The notes: generated from the sequence alone by a model not told the origin. A stretch of DNA of 64,000 nt from Candidatus Gemmiger faecavium (GCA_019114415.1 DXFO01000039.1:1-64000), one strand, 5' to 3'. Counted from the first letter of the stretch, positions 23,099 to 32,907 are shown. Program-made: numbers and translations.

Positions 23099-24196
23099 TC
23101 AGGCGTTTTCCTTGCGGAACTTCTCCATAAAGACCACCAGGTCGTCAATGGCCTTGGGCGGCATGGCGTTGTAGATGGAAGCCCGCATACCGCCCACCAG
23201 GCGATGGCCCTTCAGGTTGACGAAGCCTGCCTCGGTGGCTGCGGCGCAGAAGGCCTTGTCCAGTTCCGGCGTGGGGCTGGTGAAGGTGACGTTCATCATG
23301 CTGCGGTATTTGTGCTCCACGGGATTTTTGTAGAAGTCCTGGCTGTCCAGATAATCGTAAAGGACTTTTGCCTTGGCCTCGTTGATCTTCTTCATCTCGG
23401 CCAGGCCGCCGATGTCGTGCTCCAGGTAGTCCATGACCAGCCCGGTCATGTAGATGCACCAGCAGGGCGGGGTGTTGTACATGCTGTCGCTCTTCAGCAG
23501 GGTGGTATAGTTCATCATGGTGGGGATCTGCTCGGGGGCGATGCCCTTGGCGCTCTTGCCCAGCAGGTCCTCCCGGATAATGGCAATGGCCATGCCCGCG
23601 GGGGCAACGTTTTTCTGCACGCCGAAGTAGATGCAACCGTACTTGCTCACATCCACAGGCTCGGAGAAGATCATCGAGCTCATGTCCGCCACCAGGGGCA
23701 GGCCCTCCACCTGGGGGACATCCACAAAGCGGGTGCCGAAGATGGTGTTGTTCTGGCAGATGTGCACATAGCTGGCGTCGGCATCGTAGTCGATGGTGTT
23801 GACGTCGGGAATGTAAGTGAAGTTCTTGTCCTTGCTGGAGGCAACGATGCGGGCCTCGCCGAACTTGGCGGCTTCCTCGGCGGCTTTCTTGGAGAAGTTG
23901 CCGGTCACCAGATAGTCCGCCTTGCCGGTGGTCATGAAGTTCAGCGGGACCATGGCGAACTGCTGGGTGGCGCCGCCCTGAAAGAACCCGATCTTATAAT
24001 TGTCAGGCACGTTGAGCACCCTGCGGATGCCGGCCTCGGTGCCCTGGATGATCTCGTCAAACCATTTGCTGCGGTGGCTCATTTCCATCACGCTCTGGCC
24101 GGAACCATGGTAGTCCAGCAGCTCAGCCTGAGCACGCTCCAAAACGGGTACGGGAAGCATCGACGGTCCCGCGCTGAAGTTATATACACGATTCAT
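23099..24196 (-). CDS. serC: Phosphoserine aminotransferase
   Basis: MNRVYNFSAGPSMLP; YFGVQKNVAPAGMAI PLP-lysine motif; VGGMRASIYNAMP. Confidence 0.97.
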   Translation of the reverse strand: MNRVYNFSAGPSMLPVPVLERAQAELLDYHGSGQSVMEMSHRSKWFDEIIQGTEAGIRRVLNVPDNYKIGFFQGGATQQFAMVPLNFMTTGKADYLVTGNFSKKAAEEAAKFGEARIVASSKDKNFTYIPDVNTIDYDADASYVHICQNNTIFGTRFVDVPQVEGLPLVADMSSMIFSEPVDVSKYGCIYFGVQKNVAPAGMAIAIIREDLLGKSAKGIAPEQIPTMMNYTTLLKSDSMYNTPPCWCIYMTGLVMDYLEHDIGGLAEMKKINEAKAKVLYDYLDSQDFYKNPVEHKYRSMMNVTFTSPTPELDKAFCAAATEAGFVNLKGHRLVGGMRASIYNAMPPKAIDDLVVFMEKFRKENA

Positions 24197-24229
24197 GGAA
24201 AAAACCTCCCCCAATTTTCTACACGGCTC

Positions 24230-24393
24230 CATAAGAAAACAAAGTCGCAAAACTCTGACTGCAAAGCGGCATCTGCTGCGTTATCGGGTCTTGCGTTCCA
24301 CGAAGGAGCGCTTCGGCCCTCTGCCTTGCATCTGCCGCCTTGCAGCGGTTTTGCGATGCAGAGCAGTTCTTGCAGAACCTCCGTTTTCTTATG
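24230..24393. repeat. Nested imperfect inverted repeat in the serC 5' leader
   Basis: CATAAGAAAAC (24230-24240) / GTTTTCTTATG (24383-24393); TCGCAAAA/TTTTGCGA; TGCAAAGCGGCA/TGCCGCCTTGCA. Confidence 0.7.
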
Positions 24394-24753
24394 TCGCTCG
24401 CGCTTTCTGCGCGGCTCCCATTTATAATGTAGCCCGCGCTTTTCCTGATTCTTACAGTCAGGTTGCTTGCGCCGTCAGCGCATACCAGTATTATACGGGC
24501 CGGTGTGCGGAAATCTCAATGAAAAATGCTTCGGCAGTGTGCCGAAAAAACGGCCCAAAAACAGGGGATGGCTGCCAAAAGATACAACTGTGTGCCATAC
24601 AAAAACATAAACAGAGACAAATGTAAAAGAACGGCTCGAAAAAATGCACAAAACAAGCGGCAAAAATTGTCATAACCGCTCGGTTGACAAAATATCTGCG
24701 GCAAATGTAAAATAAAAATCACTAAAACATAGACATATGTGGGAGGAATTGGC

Positions 24754-25146
24754 ATGCAGACACTTCCGATCAGTGAGGAACGGGTCATGTGCGCGCTGTG
24801 GAACTGCGGCAAGGCGGCGACCCGGCGGGAAATCGGGGCAAAATTACCCGCCGTATGCGAATGGGCAGACTCGACACTTTTGAATTTTTTGATGCGCCTG
24901 GAGAAAAAAGGCTTTGTCCGCAGCGAGCGGCAAGGCAACAAAAATGTATATACGCCTTTAGTCCGGAGGGAGACCTACTGCGGTGCAGCCACGGCGGAAC
25001 ATCTGGAAGTTTTGTACGGCGGAGACCTGCGCGCACTGGTCAAAGCGCTGGCCGATACCGGCCGGCTGAGCTATGCGAAAATGGAGGCTTTGGCACGCTG
25101 GCTGGACGTCCGGGTGGCGGAAAGTCCAGAGTATGACTACGATTGA
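24754..25146 (+). CDS. BlaI/MecI/CopY-family transcriptional regulator
   Basis: ISEERVMCALWNCGKAATRREIG..ADSTLLNFLMRLEKKGFVRSERQGNKNVYTPLV. Confidence 0.85.
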   Translation: MQTLPISEERVMCALWNCGKAATRREIGAKLPAVCEWADSTLLNFLMRLEKKGFVRSERQGNKNVYTPLVRRETYCGAATAEHLEVLYGGDLRALVKALADTGRLSYAKMEALARWLDVRVAESPEYDYD

Positions 25147-25183
25147 TAAAACCTTGACAAAAGGCCGTGTTATGCGGTTTTTG

Positions 25184-25211
25184 TTGACTTCTGCGCCAAA
25201 GATGTTAAAAT
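25184..25211 (+). promoter_or_regulatory. Promoter of the rnf operon
   Basis: TTGACT-16 bp-TAAAAT. Confidence 0.65.
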
Positions 25212-25289
25212 GTTTTTGTGTATTATTTGAGAACGTTTGCCGCAGCCCCCCGGCGCGGCAAAACATGGAAAATCAGGGGAGGAGCTTTT

Positions 25290-26630
25290 ATGCTGAAAGG
25301 ACTCAAGCGTTCCGCGAAGGGCGCCCGGGTGCCGCACGAGAAAGCTACGGCCGGACTGGCAACGGTACAGATGCCGGTGCCGGAACACGTGGTGATCCCG
25401 ATGCAGATGCACATCGGCGCACCGGCGGAACCCGTCGTCAAAAAGGGCGACACTGTCATGGTAGGTACGCTGATCGGCAAAGCCGGCGGCTTTGTCAGCG
25501 CAGACATCCACTCCAGCGTGTCCGGCACTGTGCTGGACGTGGCGACGATGCGGATGGTCAACGGCGCAATGTGCAAGGCAGTGGCCATCAAGACCGACGG
25601 CAAGCAGACGGTGGCCCCGTCCTGCACCCCGCCCACGGTGAATGACAAGGACAGCCTTCTGGCGGCGATCCGCGCCTGCGGTCTGGTGGGTGTGGGCGGC
25701 GCCGGTTTCCCGACGCACGTCAAGCTGGCGGCCAACACCATCGACACGCTGATCATCAACGCTGCCGAGTGTGAGCCGTATCTGACCACCGACGCGCGGG
25801 AAATGCTGGAATGCAGCGACACCATCATCTCGGGCATCACTGCCGTGATGAAGTACTGCGACATTCCCAACTGTATTATTGGTATCGAGCGCAACAAGCC
25901 CGAGTGCATCGACCTGATGTTCTCGCTGACGCGGGAGATGCCGGGCGTGTCGGTCAAGCCGCTGCCCATGCGCTACCCCCAGGGCGCTGAAAAGACCCTC
26001 ATCGAGACCTGCACCGGCCGTGAGGTCCCCCAGGTGGCGGAGTCCGGCAAGCCGGGCATTCCTGCCGACTGCGGCTGCGTGGTCATGAACGTGACCAGTA
26101 TCTCCACGCTGGGCAAGTACCTCAAGACCGGCATGCCGCTGGTCAGCAAGCGCGTCACCGTGGACGGCGACGCCATCGCCAACCCGCAGAACGTGGAAGT
26201 TCCCATCGGCACGCTGTACCGCGATGTCATCGAGGCATGCGGCGGCATCAAGCCTGACGTGGAGCTGGGCAAGATCATCTTCGGCGGCCCCATGATGGGC
26301 GGCGCCTCTCCCAGTGCGGACTTCCCGGTGCTCAAGCAGAACAACGGCCTGCTGCTGTTCAGCCGCAAGGCCGCCACCCTGCCCGAGGCCGACCCCTGCA
26401 TCCGCTGCGGCCGCTGCATTGAGGCCTGCCCCATGGGTCTGGAACCCGTGGTCATTGCGGAAAACTTCAAGAACAAGGACTTTGATGCCCTGCAGAAGCG
26501 CTGCATCGACCTGTGTGTCGCCTGCGGCAGCTGTACTTACGCCTGCCCGGCCAAGCGCCCCGTCTCTCAGACCATGGCGCTGGCAAAGGCGTGGTATCTC
26601 AAACAAAAAACGGAAAAGGCAGGTAAATGA
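25290..26630 (+). CDS. rnfC: Rnf electron transport complex subunit C
   Basis: GVGGAGFPTHVKL; two CxxCxxCxxxCP 4Fe-4S motifs. Confidence 0.97.
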   Translation: MLKGLKRSAKGARVPHEKATAGLATVQMPVPEHVVIPMQMHIGAPAEPVVKKGDTVMVGTLIGKAGGFVSADIHSSVSGTVLDVATMRMVNGAMCKAVAIKTDGKQTVAPSCTPPTVNDKDSLLAAIRACGLVGVGGAGFPTHVKLAANTIDTLIINAAECEPYLTTDAREMLECSDTIISGITAVMKYCDIPNCIIGIERNKPECIDLMFSLTREMPGVSVKPLPMRYPQGAEKTLIETCTGREVPQVAESGKPGIPADCGCVVMNVTSISTLGKYLKTGMPLVSKRVTVDGDAIANPQNVEVPIGTLYRDVIEACGGIKPDVELGKIIFGGPMMGGASPSADFPVLKQNNGLLLFSRKAATLPEADPCIRCGRCIEACPMGLEPVVIAENFKNKDFDALQKRCIDLCVACGSCTYACPAKRPVSQTMALAKAWYLKQKTEKAGK

Positions 26631-26633
26631 CAG

Positions 26634-27626
26634 ATGGAAGAACAACGCCTGATCGTAACTGCCTCACCGCATATCCGGGACAGCGCCTCCAACCGCAGCC
26701 TGATGGGAAACGTGGTCATTGCCCTGATCCCCACGGTTGTGGCTTCGGCCTTTATCTTCGGTATGCGTGCGCTGCTGGTGGTCGCCGTGACCACCGCTGC
26801 CTGTGTAGGCTTTGAATATCTCTATACCTTGCTGATGCACAAGCGCAACCCGGTGGGGGATCTCTCCGCCGTGGTCACCGGCATCATCCTGGCCCTCAAC
26901 GTGCCGGTGGGGATGCCCCTGTGGATCTGCATCGTCGGCGCGTTTGTGGCCATCGTCATCGTCAAGCAGATGTTCGGCGGCCTGGGCTACAACGTGGCCA
27001 ACCCCGCTCTGGTGGGACGTATCGTTCTGTTTTTGGGCTTTACCTCCCGCATGACCGCCTACGTCTATCCCGACCTGGCGGTGGATGCCCTTGCCAGCGC
27101 CACCCCGCTGTCCAGCAGCGTGGACCAGACCACCGTCAGCCTGATGGACCTGTTCCTGGGCCTGCACGGCGGTATGCTGGGTGAGACCTGCATCGCCATG
27201 ATCCTGGTGGGTCTGGCTTTCCTGCTGTTCACCCGCACCATCAGCTTTGCCATCCCGGGCAGCATCGTCGGCACCGTCTTTGTGCTGACCCTGCTCACCA
27301 CCGGCGATCTGCATGTCGCTCTGGCGGAGATCATGTCCGGCGGCCTGATGTTCGGCGCCGTCTTTATGGCTACCGACTATGTCACCAGCCCCTTCACCAC
27401 CCGCGGCAAGCTGATCTACGGCGTGGTCATCGGTCTGCTCACCTTCCTCATCCGCAACTTCGGCAGCATGAACGAAGGCATGAGCTACGCCATCCTGATG
27501 GGCAACCTGCTGACTCCCTGGTTCAACGCCTGGGGCCATCAGATCCCTCTGGGACGTGCCAAACGCAAAAAGAAAGCTGACAAAAAGGCGGCCGCAGCCT
27601 CCGCCGGAAAGGGAGGGGCAGCATAA
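26634..27626 (+). CDS. rnfD: Rnf complex subunit D
   Basis: VTASPHIRDSASNRSLMGNVVIALIPT; operon position. Confidence 0.96.
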   Translation: MEEQRLIVTASPHIRDSASNRSLMGNVVIALIPTVVASAFIFGMRALLVVAVTTAACVGFEYLYTLLMHKRNPVGDLSAVVTGIILALNVPVGMPLWICIVGAFVAIVIVKQMFGGLGYNVANPALVGRIVLFLGFTSRMTAYVYPDLAVDALASATPLSSSVDQTTVSLMDLFLGLHGGMLGETCIAMILVGLAFLLFTRTISFAIPGSIVGTVFVLTLLTTGDLHVALAEIMSGGLMFGAVFMATDYVTSPFTTRGKLIYGVVIGLLTFLIRNFGSMNEGMSYAILMGNLLTPWFNAWGHQIPLGRAKRKKKADKKAAAASAGKGGAA

Positions 27627-28213
27627 TGGCAAACAAACAGACAGCCGCGCCGCAGGAAAGCGCGGTCAAGACCATGGTGGTGCCGGTCATCGTGCTGGTC
27701 GTGATCTGCGTGGTATGCAGCGCGATCCTGGCCGTGCTCAACGACATGACGGCCCCCATCATTGAGGAAAATACCCGTCTGGAGACCCTCAACTCCTATA
27801 TTGAAGTCCTGCCCGAAGGCACCCAGGCCGAGGCCCTGACCCAGGTGGAGGGGGATGCCCTCACCACCGAAGGCGTCGAGGGTGCAGCCTACACCGCCGA
27901 CGGCGCAGCGGCCGTCAAGTCCGCCGCAGGCGGCTACTCCGGCAAGACGGTGACGGTCTACGTTGCCTTTGATTCTATGGGAACCATCACCAATATCAAG
28001 GTGGATGCCTCCACCCAGACTGCCGGCATCGGCACCAAGACCGGTGACGAGAGCTTCTACTCCGGCTTTGTGGGCTGGGACGGCTCCCAGCAGGTTTCCG
28101 CCGGCAGCCCGGTGGACGCCATCGCAGGTGCGACGGTATCCTCCAAGGCCGTTTTCACCGCAGTCAATCAGGCCATCGACTGCTATAACAATGAGCTGAA
28201 GGGGGTGGCGTAA
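27626..28213 (+). CDS. rnfG: Rnf complex subunit G (FMN-binding)
   Basis: N-terminal TM, FMN-binding domain, DAIAGATVSSKAV flavinylation region. Confidence 0.95.
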   Translation: MANKQTAAPQESAVKTMVVPVIVLVVICVVCSAILAVLNDMTAPIIEENTRLETLNSYIEVLPEGTQAEALTQVEGDALTTEGVEGAAYTADGAAAVKSAAGGYSGKTVTVYVAFDSMGTITNIKVDASTQTAGIGTKTGDESFYSGFVGWDGSQQVSAGSPVDAIAGATVSSKAVFTAVNQAIDCYNNELKGVA

Positions 28214-28897
28214 ATGGCCGAAAAGCAAAGCAAATGGCGGGTATTTACCGCCGGTATCATCCGTGAAAACCCCGTTCTGCGCCTGGTCTTGGGCTGCTGC
28301 TCGGCTCTGGCCGTCACCACCACTGTGTCCGGTGCATTGGGCATGGGCCTGGCCATGACCTTCGTTCTGCTGGGCTCCAACATTGTTATCTCGGCTCTGC
28401 GCAAGGTCATCCCTGCCAAAGTCCATCTGCCCTGCTACATCGTCATCATCGCCACCTTCGTTACCGTGGTCCAGATGGTGCTGCAGGCTTACGTGCCGGA
28501 ACTGTATGATGCCCTGGGCGTTTTCCTGGCGCTGATCGTTGTCAACTGCATCATCCTCGGCCGTGCCGAGATGTTCGCCTGCAAGAATACCGTTATCGAC
28601 TCCGCACTGGACGGCCTGGGCATGGGTATCGGCTACATCCTGACCATGGTGCTCATGTCCTCCATCCGTGAGATCATCGGCAACGGCAGCTGGATGGGCA
28701 TCCAGATCATCCCCGAGTCGGTGGACCGCATGACGCTGATGAATCAGGCTCCCGGCGGCTTCTTCGTCTTTGGCTGCCTGATGGCGCTGTGCGTCTGGAT
28801 CGAGAAAAAGACCAACCATCCCATTGAGCGCAAGACCTGCGGCGAGGCTCTTCTGGAAGAGCAGGAGACCGTGAAAGAAGGAGGTGCTGAACAGTGA
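28214..28897 (+). CDS. rnfE: Rnf complex subunit E
   Basis: GIIRENPVLRLVLGCCSALAVT; GLGMGIGYILTMVLM. Confidence 0.96.
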   Translation: MAEKQSKWRVFTAGIIRENPVLRLVLGCCSALAVTTTVSGALGMGLAMTFVLLGSNIVISALRKVIPAKVHLPCYIVIIATFVTVVQMVLQAYVPELYDALGVFLALIVVNCIILGRAEMFACKNTVIDSALDGLGMGIGYILTMVLMSSIREIIGNGSWMGIQIIPESVDRMTLMNQAPGGFFVFGCLMALCVWIEKKTNHPIERKTCGEALLEEQETVKEGGAEQ

Positions 28898-29538
28898 GCG
28901 CGGAAAACATTGCAACCTTTGCTACGATCCTTTTCAGCATGATTCTGGTCAATAACTACGTGCTGGTCCAGTTCCTTGGCATCTGCCCCTTCCTGGGCGT
29001 TTCCAAAAAGCTGGATTCCTCGGTGGGCATGGGCATGGCGGTCATCGTCGTTATGCTCATTGCCACGGCTGTGACCTTCCCCATCCAGATCTTCCTGCTG
29101 GATGCCTATGACCTGGGCTATATGCAGACCATCATTTTCATTCTGGTCATCGCGGTCCTGGTCCAGCTCATCGAGATCACCCTCAAATGCTACATCCCCG
29201 CGCTGTACAGCGCCCTGGGCGTTTACCTGCCCCTGATCACCACCAACTGCTGTGTTCTGGGCGTGACCATTCTGGCTGTGCAGGACTACTCCGGTGACAT
29301 CGCCACCTACGGCTTCGGCTTTGCCTTTGCGGAGGCTCTGGTCTGCGCTGCCGGTGCGGGCATCGGCTTCCTGCTGGCCATGGTGCTGTTCTGCGGCGTG
29401 CGTCAGCGTGTGGAAAACGCCGACCCGCCCGAGTGCTTCAAGGGCCTGCCCATCACGCTGGTGGCTGCGGCCATCACCTCTCTGAGCTTCATGGGCTTCG
29501 GCGGGCTGGTCGAAAACATCGTCAACGCGATCTTGTAA
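28894..29538 (+). CDS. rnfA: Rnf complex subunit A
   Basis: ILVNNYVLVQFLGICPFLGVSKKLDSSVGMG. Confidence 0.97.
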   Translation: MSAENIATFATILFSMILVNNYVLVQFLGICPFLGVSKKLDSSVGMGMAVIVVMLIATAVTFPIQIFLLDAYDLGYMQTIIFILVIAVLVQLIEITLKCYIPALYSALGVYLPLITTNCCVLGVTILAVQDYSGDIATYGFGFAFAEALVCAAGAGIGFLLAMVLFCGVRQRVENADPPECFKGLPITLVAAAITSLSFMGFGGLVENIVNAIL

Positions 29539-29553
29539 GGGGGATTTGAGGAT

Positions 29554-30399
29554 ATGATTACAGCGAATCCGATCGTCTTTGCGGTGATCGTGCTGGCGGT
29601 GCTGGGCTTGGCAGGCAGTGTGATTCTGGTTCTGGCCTCCAAGTTCATGGCCGTTTATGAAGATCCCCGCATTGCCGAGATCAACGAATGCCTGGCGGGC
29701 GCCAACTGCGGCGGCTGCGGCTATGCAGGCTGTGCGGACTATGCCAAGGCCATCGTTATGGACGGTGCACCCACCCATAAATGCGCTCCCGGCGGTGACA
29801 AGACTGCCGATGCCATCAACCGCATCATGGGCGCGGAGGAGAGCAACCGCCCCAGCATGCGCGCTTTTGTCTCCTGTAACGGCGGCAAAAACTGCGGCGT
29901 GCGGTTTGAGTATCACGGCGTGCAGAGCTGCGCTGCCGCGGCTTCGGTGGCGGGCGGCCCCACGGCCTGCTCCTTCGGCTGCCTGGGCTTCGGCGACTGC
30001 GTCAATGCCTGCATGTTCCACGCCCTCAGCATCAAGGACGGCGTGGCGGTTGTTGACCGCGACCTGTGCACCGGCTGCTCTGCCTGTACCCGTGCCTGCC
30101 CCCGCGGCCTGCTGAAGATGAAACCGGTCGCCCCGCAGCCTGCGGTGCTCTGCCGCAACAAGGAACGCGGTGCGGGCGTCGTCAAGGCCTGCAAGACCGG
30201 CTGTATTGCCTGCGGCATCTGCGTCAAGAACTGCCCGCAGGAGGCCATCTTCCTGCGCAACAACGTGGCCCGTATCGATTACACCAAGTGCAACGGCTGC
30301 GGTACCTGCGTGGACAAGTGCCCCAAGAAGGTCATCCACTGGGTCGAGGGCGGTCCTACCTCCGTCGACGCTCCGGTACCCGATTACGCGGTGCTGTAA
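29554..30399 (+). CDS. rnfB: Rnf complex subunit B (ferredoxin-type)
   Basis: CLAGANCGGCGYAGCADYA; multiple 4Fe-4S motifs. Confidence 0.97.
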   Translation: MITANPIVFAVIVLAVLGLAGSVILVLASKFMAVYEDPRIAEINECLAGANCGGCGYAGCADYAKAIVMDGAPTHKCAPGGDKTADAINRIMGAEESNRPSMRAFVSCNGGKNCGVRFEYHGVQSCAAAASVAGGPTACSFGCLGFGDCVNACMFHALSIKDGVAVVDRDLCTGCSACTRACPRGLLKMKPVAPQPAVLCRNKERGAGVVKACKTGCIACGICVKNCPQEAIFLRNNVARIDYTKCNGCGTCVDKCPKKVIHWVEGGPTSVDAPVPDYAVL

Positions 30400-30423
30400 C
30401 GCGCTGACCCAACCTTAAAATCA

Positions 30424-30485
30424 AAGGCCCCGGCCCTCGGGATTTCTCTTGCAGAGAAAAAAATGAGGGCCGGGGCTTGATTTTT
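30424..30485 (+). terminator. Terminator of the rnf operon
   Basis: GGCCCCGGCCCTC..GAGGGCCGGGGC followed by TTGATTTTT. Confidence 0.85.
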
Positions 30486-30517
30486 GAAAAAGGCTGTGCT
30501 ATAATCTCCTTTGTTAC

Positions 30518-30594
30518 GGATGATTAGCTCAGCTGGTTAGAGCGCTGCGTTCACATCGCAGAGGTCGAGGGTTCGAGTCCCCCATCCTCCACCA
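30518..30594 (+). tRNA. tRNA-Val (anticodon CAC)
   Basis: Cloverleaf GGATGATTAGCTCAGCTGGTTAGAGCGCTGCGTTCACATCGCAGAGGTCGAGGGTTCGAGTCCCCCATCCTCCACCA; loop TTCACAT; encoded CCA. Confidence 0.9.
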
Positions 30595-30596
30595 GA

Positions 30597-30636
30597 ATCC
30601 CGCAGACGATGTTTCGTCTGCGGGATTTTTTGTGCT
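30597..30636 (+). terminator. Terminator after tRNA-Val
   Basis: AATCCCGCAGACGA..TCGTCTGCGGGATTTTTT. Confidence 0.92.
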
Positions 30637-30907
30637 GTTTTGTCGGCCTCCGCAAGGCGGTGAAAGCGCGCCGCAAAAACCGGCGCTGTATCGCGAGCAA
30701 TCGGTGAAAAAAAGATGCGCCCGGGTTTGCGGAGGGGAAAGCGGCATGCTATAACAGGGATAAATTGCGGCTATGACTATCGCTTTTACGTAACATCTTG
30801 CCATTCCGGCAGTGTCAGCCCGGCAAGGCGTCCGATGTGCAGCGGCACCCTTTCGGTGCTTTAGGGTATCATAAATCAGACATTACAACAGAAAGGCGGC
30901 GGCGCAG

Positions 30908-31618
30908 ATGATCCGCATCGCCATTGTTGAGGATGACCCTCAGGTCCGGGAACAGCTTGCGGGATATGTGTGGCGGTATGAGCGCCAGTTCGGCAAGATG
31001 TTTGAGCTGACCACCTTTGAGGACGGGGAGGAGATCGTCACCGACTACCGGGCGGCGTACGACATTATCCTGCTGGACGTACAGATGCGGCATATGGACG
31101 GCATGGCCGCCGCAGAGGCCATCCGCAAGGCTGACAAGGACGTCATTCTGATCTTCATCACCAACATGGCGCAGTTTGCCATCCGCGGCTATGCGGTGGA
31201 CGCGCTGGATTACGTCCTCAAGCCGGTACCGTACTTTGCCTTTTCCCAGCAGCTGCAAAAGGCGGTGGATCGCCTGCGCAAACGCCGCAAGACTTTTCTG
31301 ACGGTCCCCATCGACGGCGGCCTGCGCCGCATTGATGTGAACACCATCTATTACCTGGAAAGCGAGGGGCATTCCGTCCGTTTTTATACGGAGGACGGGG
31401 AGAGCCTTGCGCCCGGAAGCCTGAAAAGCTATGAGGAAAAGCTGGCAGACAAGCCCTTTGCCCGCTGCAACAGCGGCTACCTTGTCAATCTGGAGCAGGT
31501 GATGGAAGTCCAGCAAAACACCGTGCAGGTGGGGCCCTATGCCCTCCAGATCAGCCGCCCCAAAAAGAAAGCCTTTCTGGAAGCACTGACGGATTACATC
31601 GGAGGCAGCGTGAAATGA
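30908..31618 (+). CDS. LytTR-family response regulator (AgrA-like)
   Basis: IRIAIVEDDPQVREQL, DIILLDVQM; C-terminal LytTR domain. Confidence 0.93.
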   Translation: MIRIAIVEDDPQVREQLAGYVWRYERQFGKMFELTTFEDGEEIVTDYRAAYDIILLDVQMRHMDGMAAAEAIRKADKDVILIFITNMAQFAIRGYAVDALDYVLKPVPYFAFSQQLQKAVDRLRKRRKTFLTVPIDGGLRRIDVNTIYYLESEGHSVRFYTEDGESLAPGSLKSYEEKLADKPFARCNSGYLVNLEQVMEVQQNTVQVGPYALQISRPKKKAFLEALTDYIGGSVK

Positions 31619-32907
31619 CCATCCTGCCCGATATTCCCCGTCTGTATACGGCTCTGGCCGAATGGCTGGCCTGCCTGATGTACATTATCGCCCTGCGCCG
31701 GCGGTTCGGGCGCACCGGGACCATCCTGATCGCCGGAGGCTGGCTGGCGGGGCTCAGCGTATTTTTGCAGGTCACGGGCAACGTGCCGCTGGCCTGGTGG
31801 ATCCCCTGCATGGCGGCCGCCGTGGTGGGAATGTACAGCCTTTTGTATTTGTGCTGCTCCCTGTCCGCCCGTGAGGCCGGCTACTGCTGTGCGCGGGCGT
31901 TTATTCTGGCGGAGTTTGCCGCCAGCCTGGAATGGCAGATCCACTGCCTGCTGTGGCCCCAGCGTGGGGCATGGGAACCCTTGCCGCTGCTTTTGCTGAT
32001 CGTGATCTACGCCGGTGTATATGGCTTTGTCTACCGGTTTGAATTCCGCCGTGTCCGGCGCAGACCGGAACTGGGCATTACCCGCCGCGCTCTGAGCAGT
32101 GCCGTTGTCATGGCCTTGGCAGCCTTTGCCGTCAGCAACTTTGCCTTTGCTCAGACGGGGGAGGCTACCATGGACCTGTTCTATATCCGTACGCTGGTGG
32201 ACCTGGCGGGCGTGCTGGTCCTTTCCATCCAGCAGGAACAGCTGATGGAAGCAAGCCTGCACCGGGAACTGGAAGCTATGGACAACGTCCTCCACCGCCA
32301 GTATGAGCAGTACCAGCAAAGCAGGGAGAGCATCCGCCTCATCAACCGGCACTGCCACGATCTCAAATTGCAGATCGCGGCCATCCGTGCCGAGCAGGAC
32401 CCCGGCAAACAGGCGGCGGCCCTGGACGAGATGGAAAGCGGCATCCGCATGTGCGAGGCCCAGAACAAGACCGGCAACCCGGTCCTGGATACCCTTCTGA
32501 CGGCAAAAAGCCTGTACTGCCAGCAGCACGACATCAACTTTACCTGTGTGGCGGACGGTCATCTGCTGGACTTCATGCCCACGGGAGATATCTGCACCAT
32601 TGTGGGCACCGCCCTGGACAACGCCACCGAGAGCGTCCAGACCCTGGCGGACCCGGAAAAACGGCTGATCCGAACGGCCATTTATGCCCAGCACGGTTTT
32701 GTCATGCTGCGGTTTGAAAACTACTGTGAGACAGAGGTCAAACTGGATGCCGACGGCATGCCGCCCCACGGCTACGGCGTGCGGACGGTGCGTGCCGCGG
32801 CGGAAAAGTACGGCGGTACCATGACGGTCCACTGTGAGGACAACTGGTTTATCCTGCGGGTTTTGCTCCCGCACCGGAGTGAAAAAACGGGCAGGGCGCA
32901 GCAATGA
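31615..32907 (+). CDS. GHKL-domain sensor histidine kinase (AgrC-like)
   Basis: N-terminal multi-TM; RHCHDLKLQIAAI H-box; overlaps regulator by 4 bp. Confidence 0.9.
   Translation: MTILPDIPRLYTALAEWLACLMYIIALRRRFGRTGTILIAGGWLAGLSVFLQVTGNVPLAWWIPCMAAAVVGMYSLLYLCCSLSAREAGYCCARAFILAEFAASLEWQIHCLLWPQRGAWEPLPLLLLIVIYAGVYGFVYRFEFRRVRRRPELGITRRALSSAVVMALAAFAVSNFAFAQTGEATMDLFYIRTLVDLAGVLVLSIQQEQLMEASLHRELEAMDNVLHRQYEQYQQSRESIRLINRHCHDLKLQIAAIRAEQDPGKQAAALDEMESGIRMCEAQNKTGNPVLDTLLTAKSLYCQQHDINFTCVADGHLLDFMPTGDICTIVGTALDNATESVQTLADPEKRLIRTAIYAQHGFVMLRFENYCETEVKLDADGMPPHGYGVRTVRAAAEKYGGTMTVHCEDNWFILRVLLPHRSEKTGRAQQ

Noticed and set aside
22088-24427. 779 aa plus-strand ORF
   Set aside because: Antisense to serA and serC, both with clear family motifs
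30518-30640. Possible integration site at tRNA-Val
   Set aside because: No integrase, no duplicated tRNA 3' end and ordinary genes on both sides
30529-30804. 91 aa minus-strand ORF ending RMGDSNPRPLRCERSALTS
   Set aside because: Classic spurious translation through a tRNA gene
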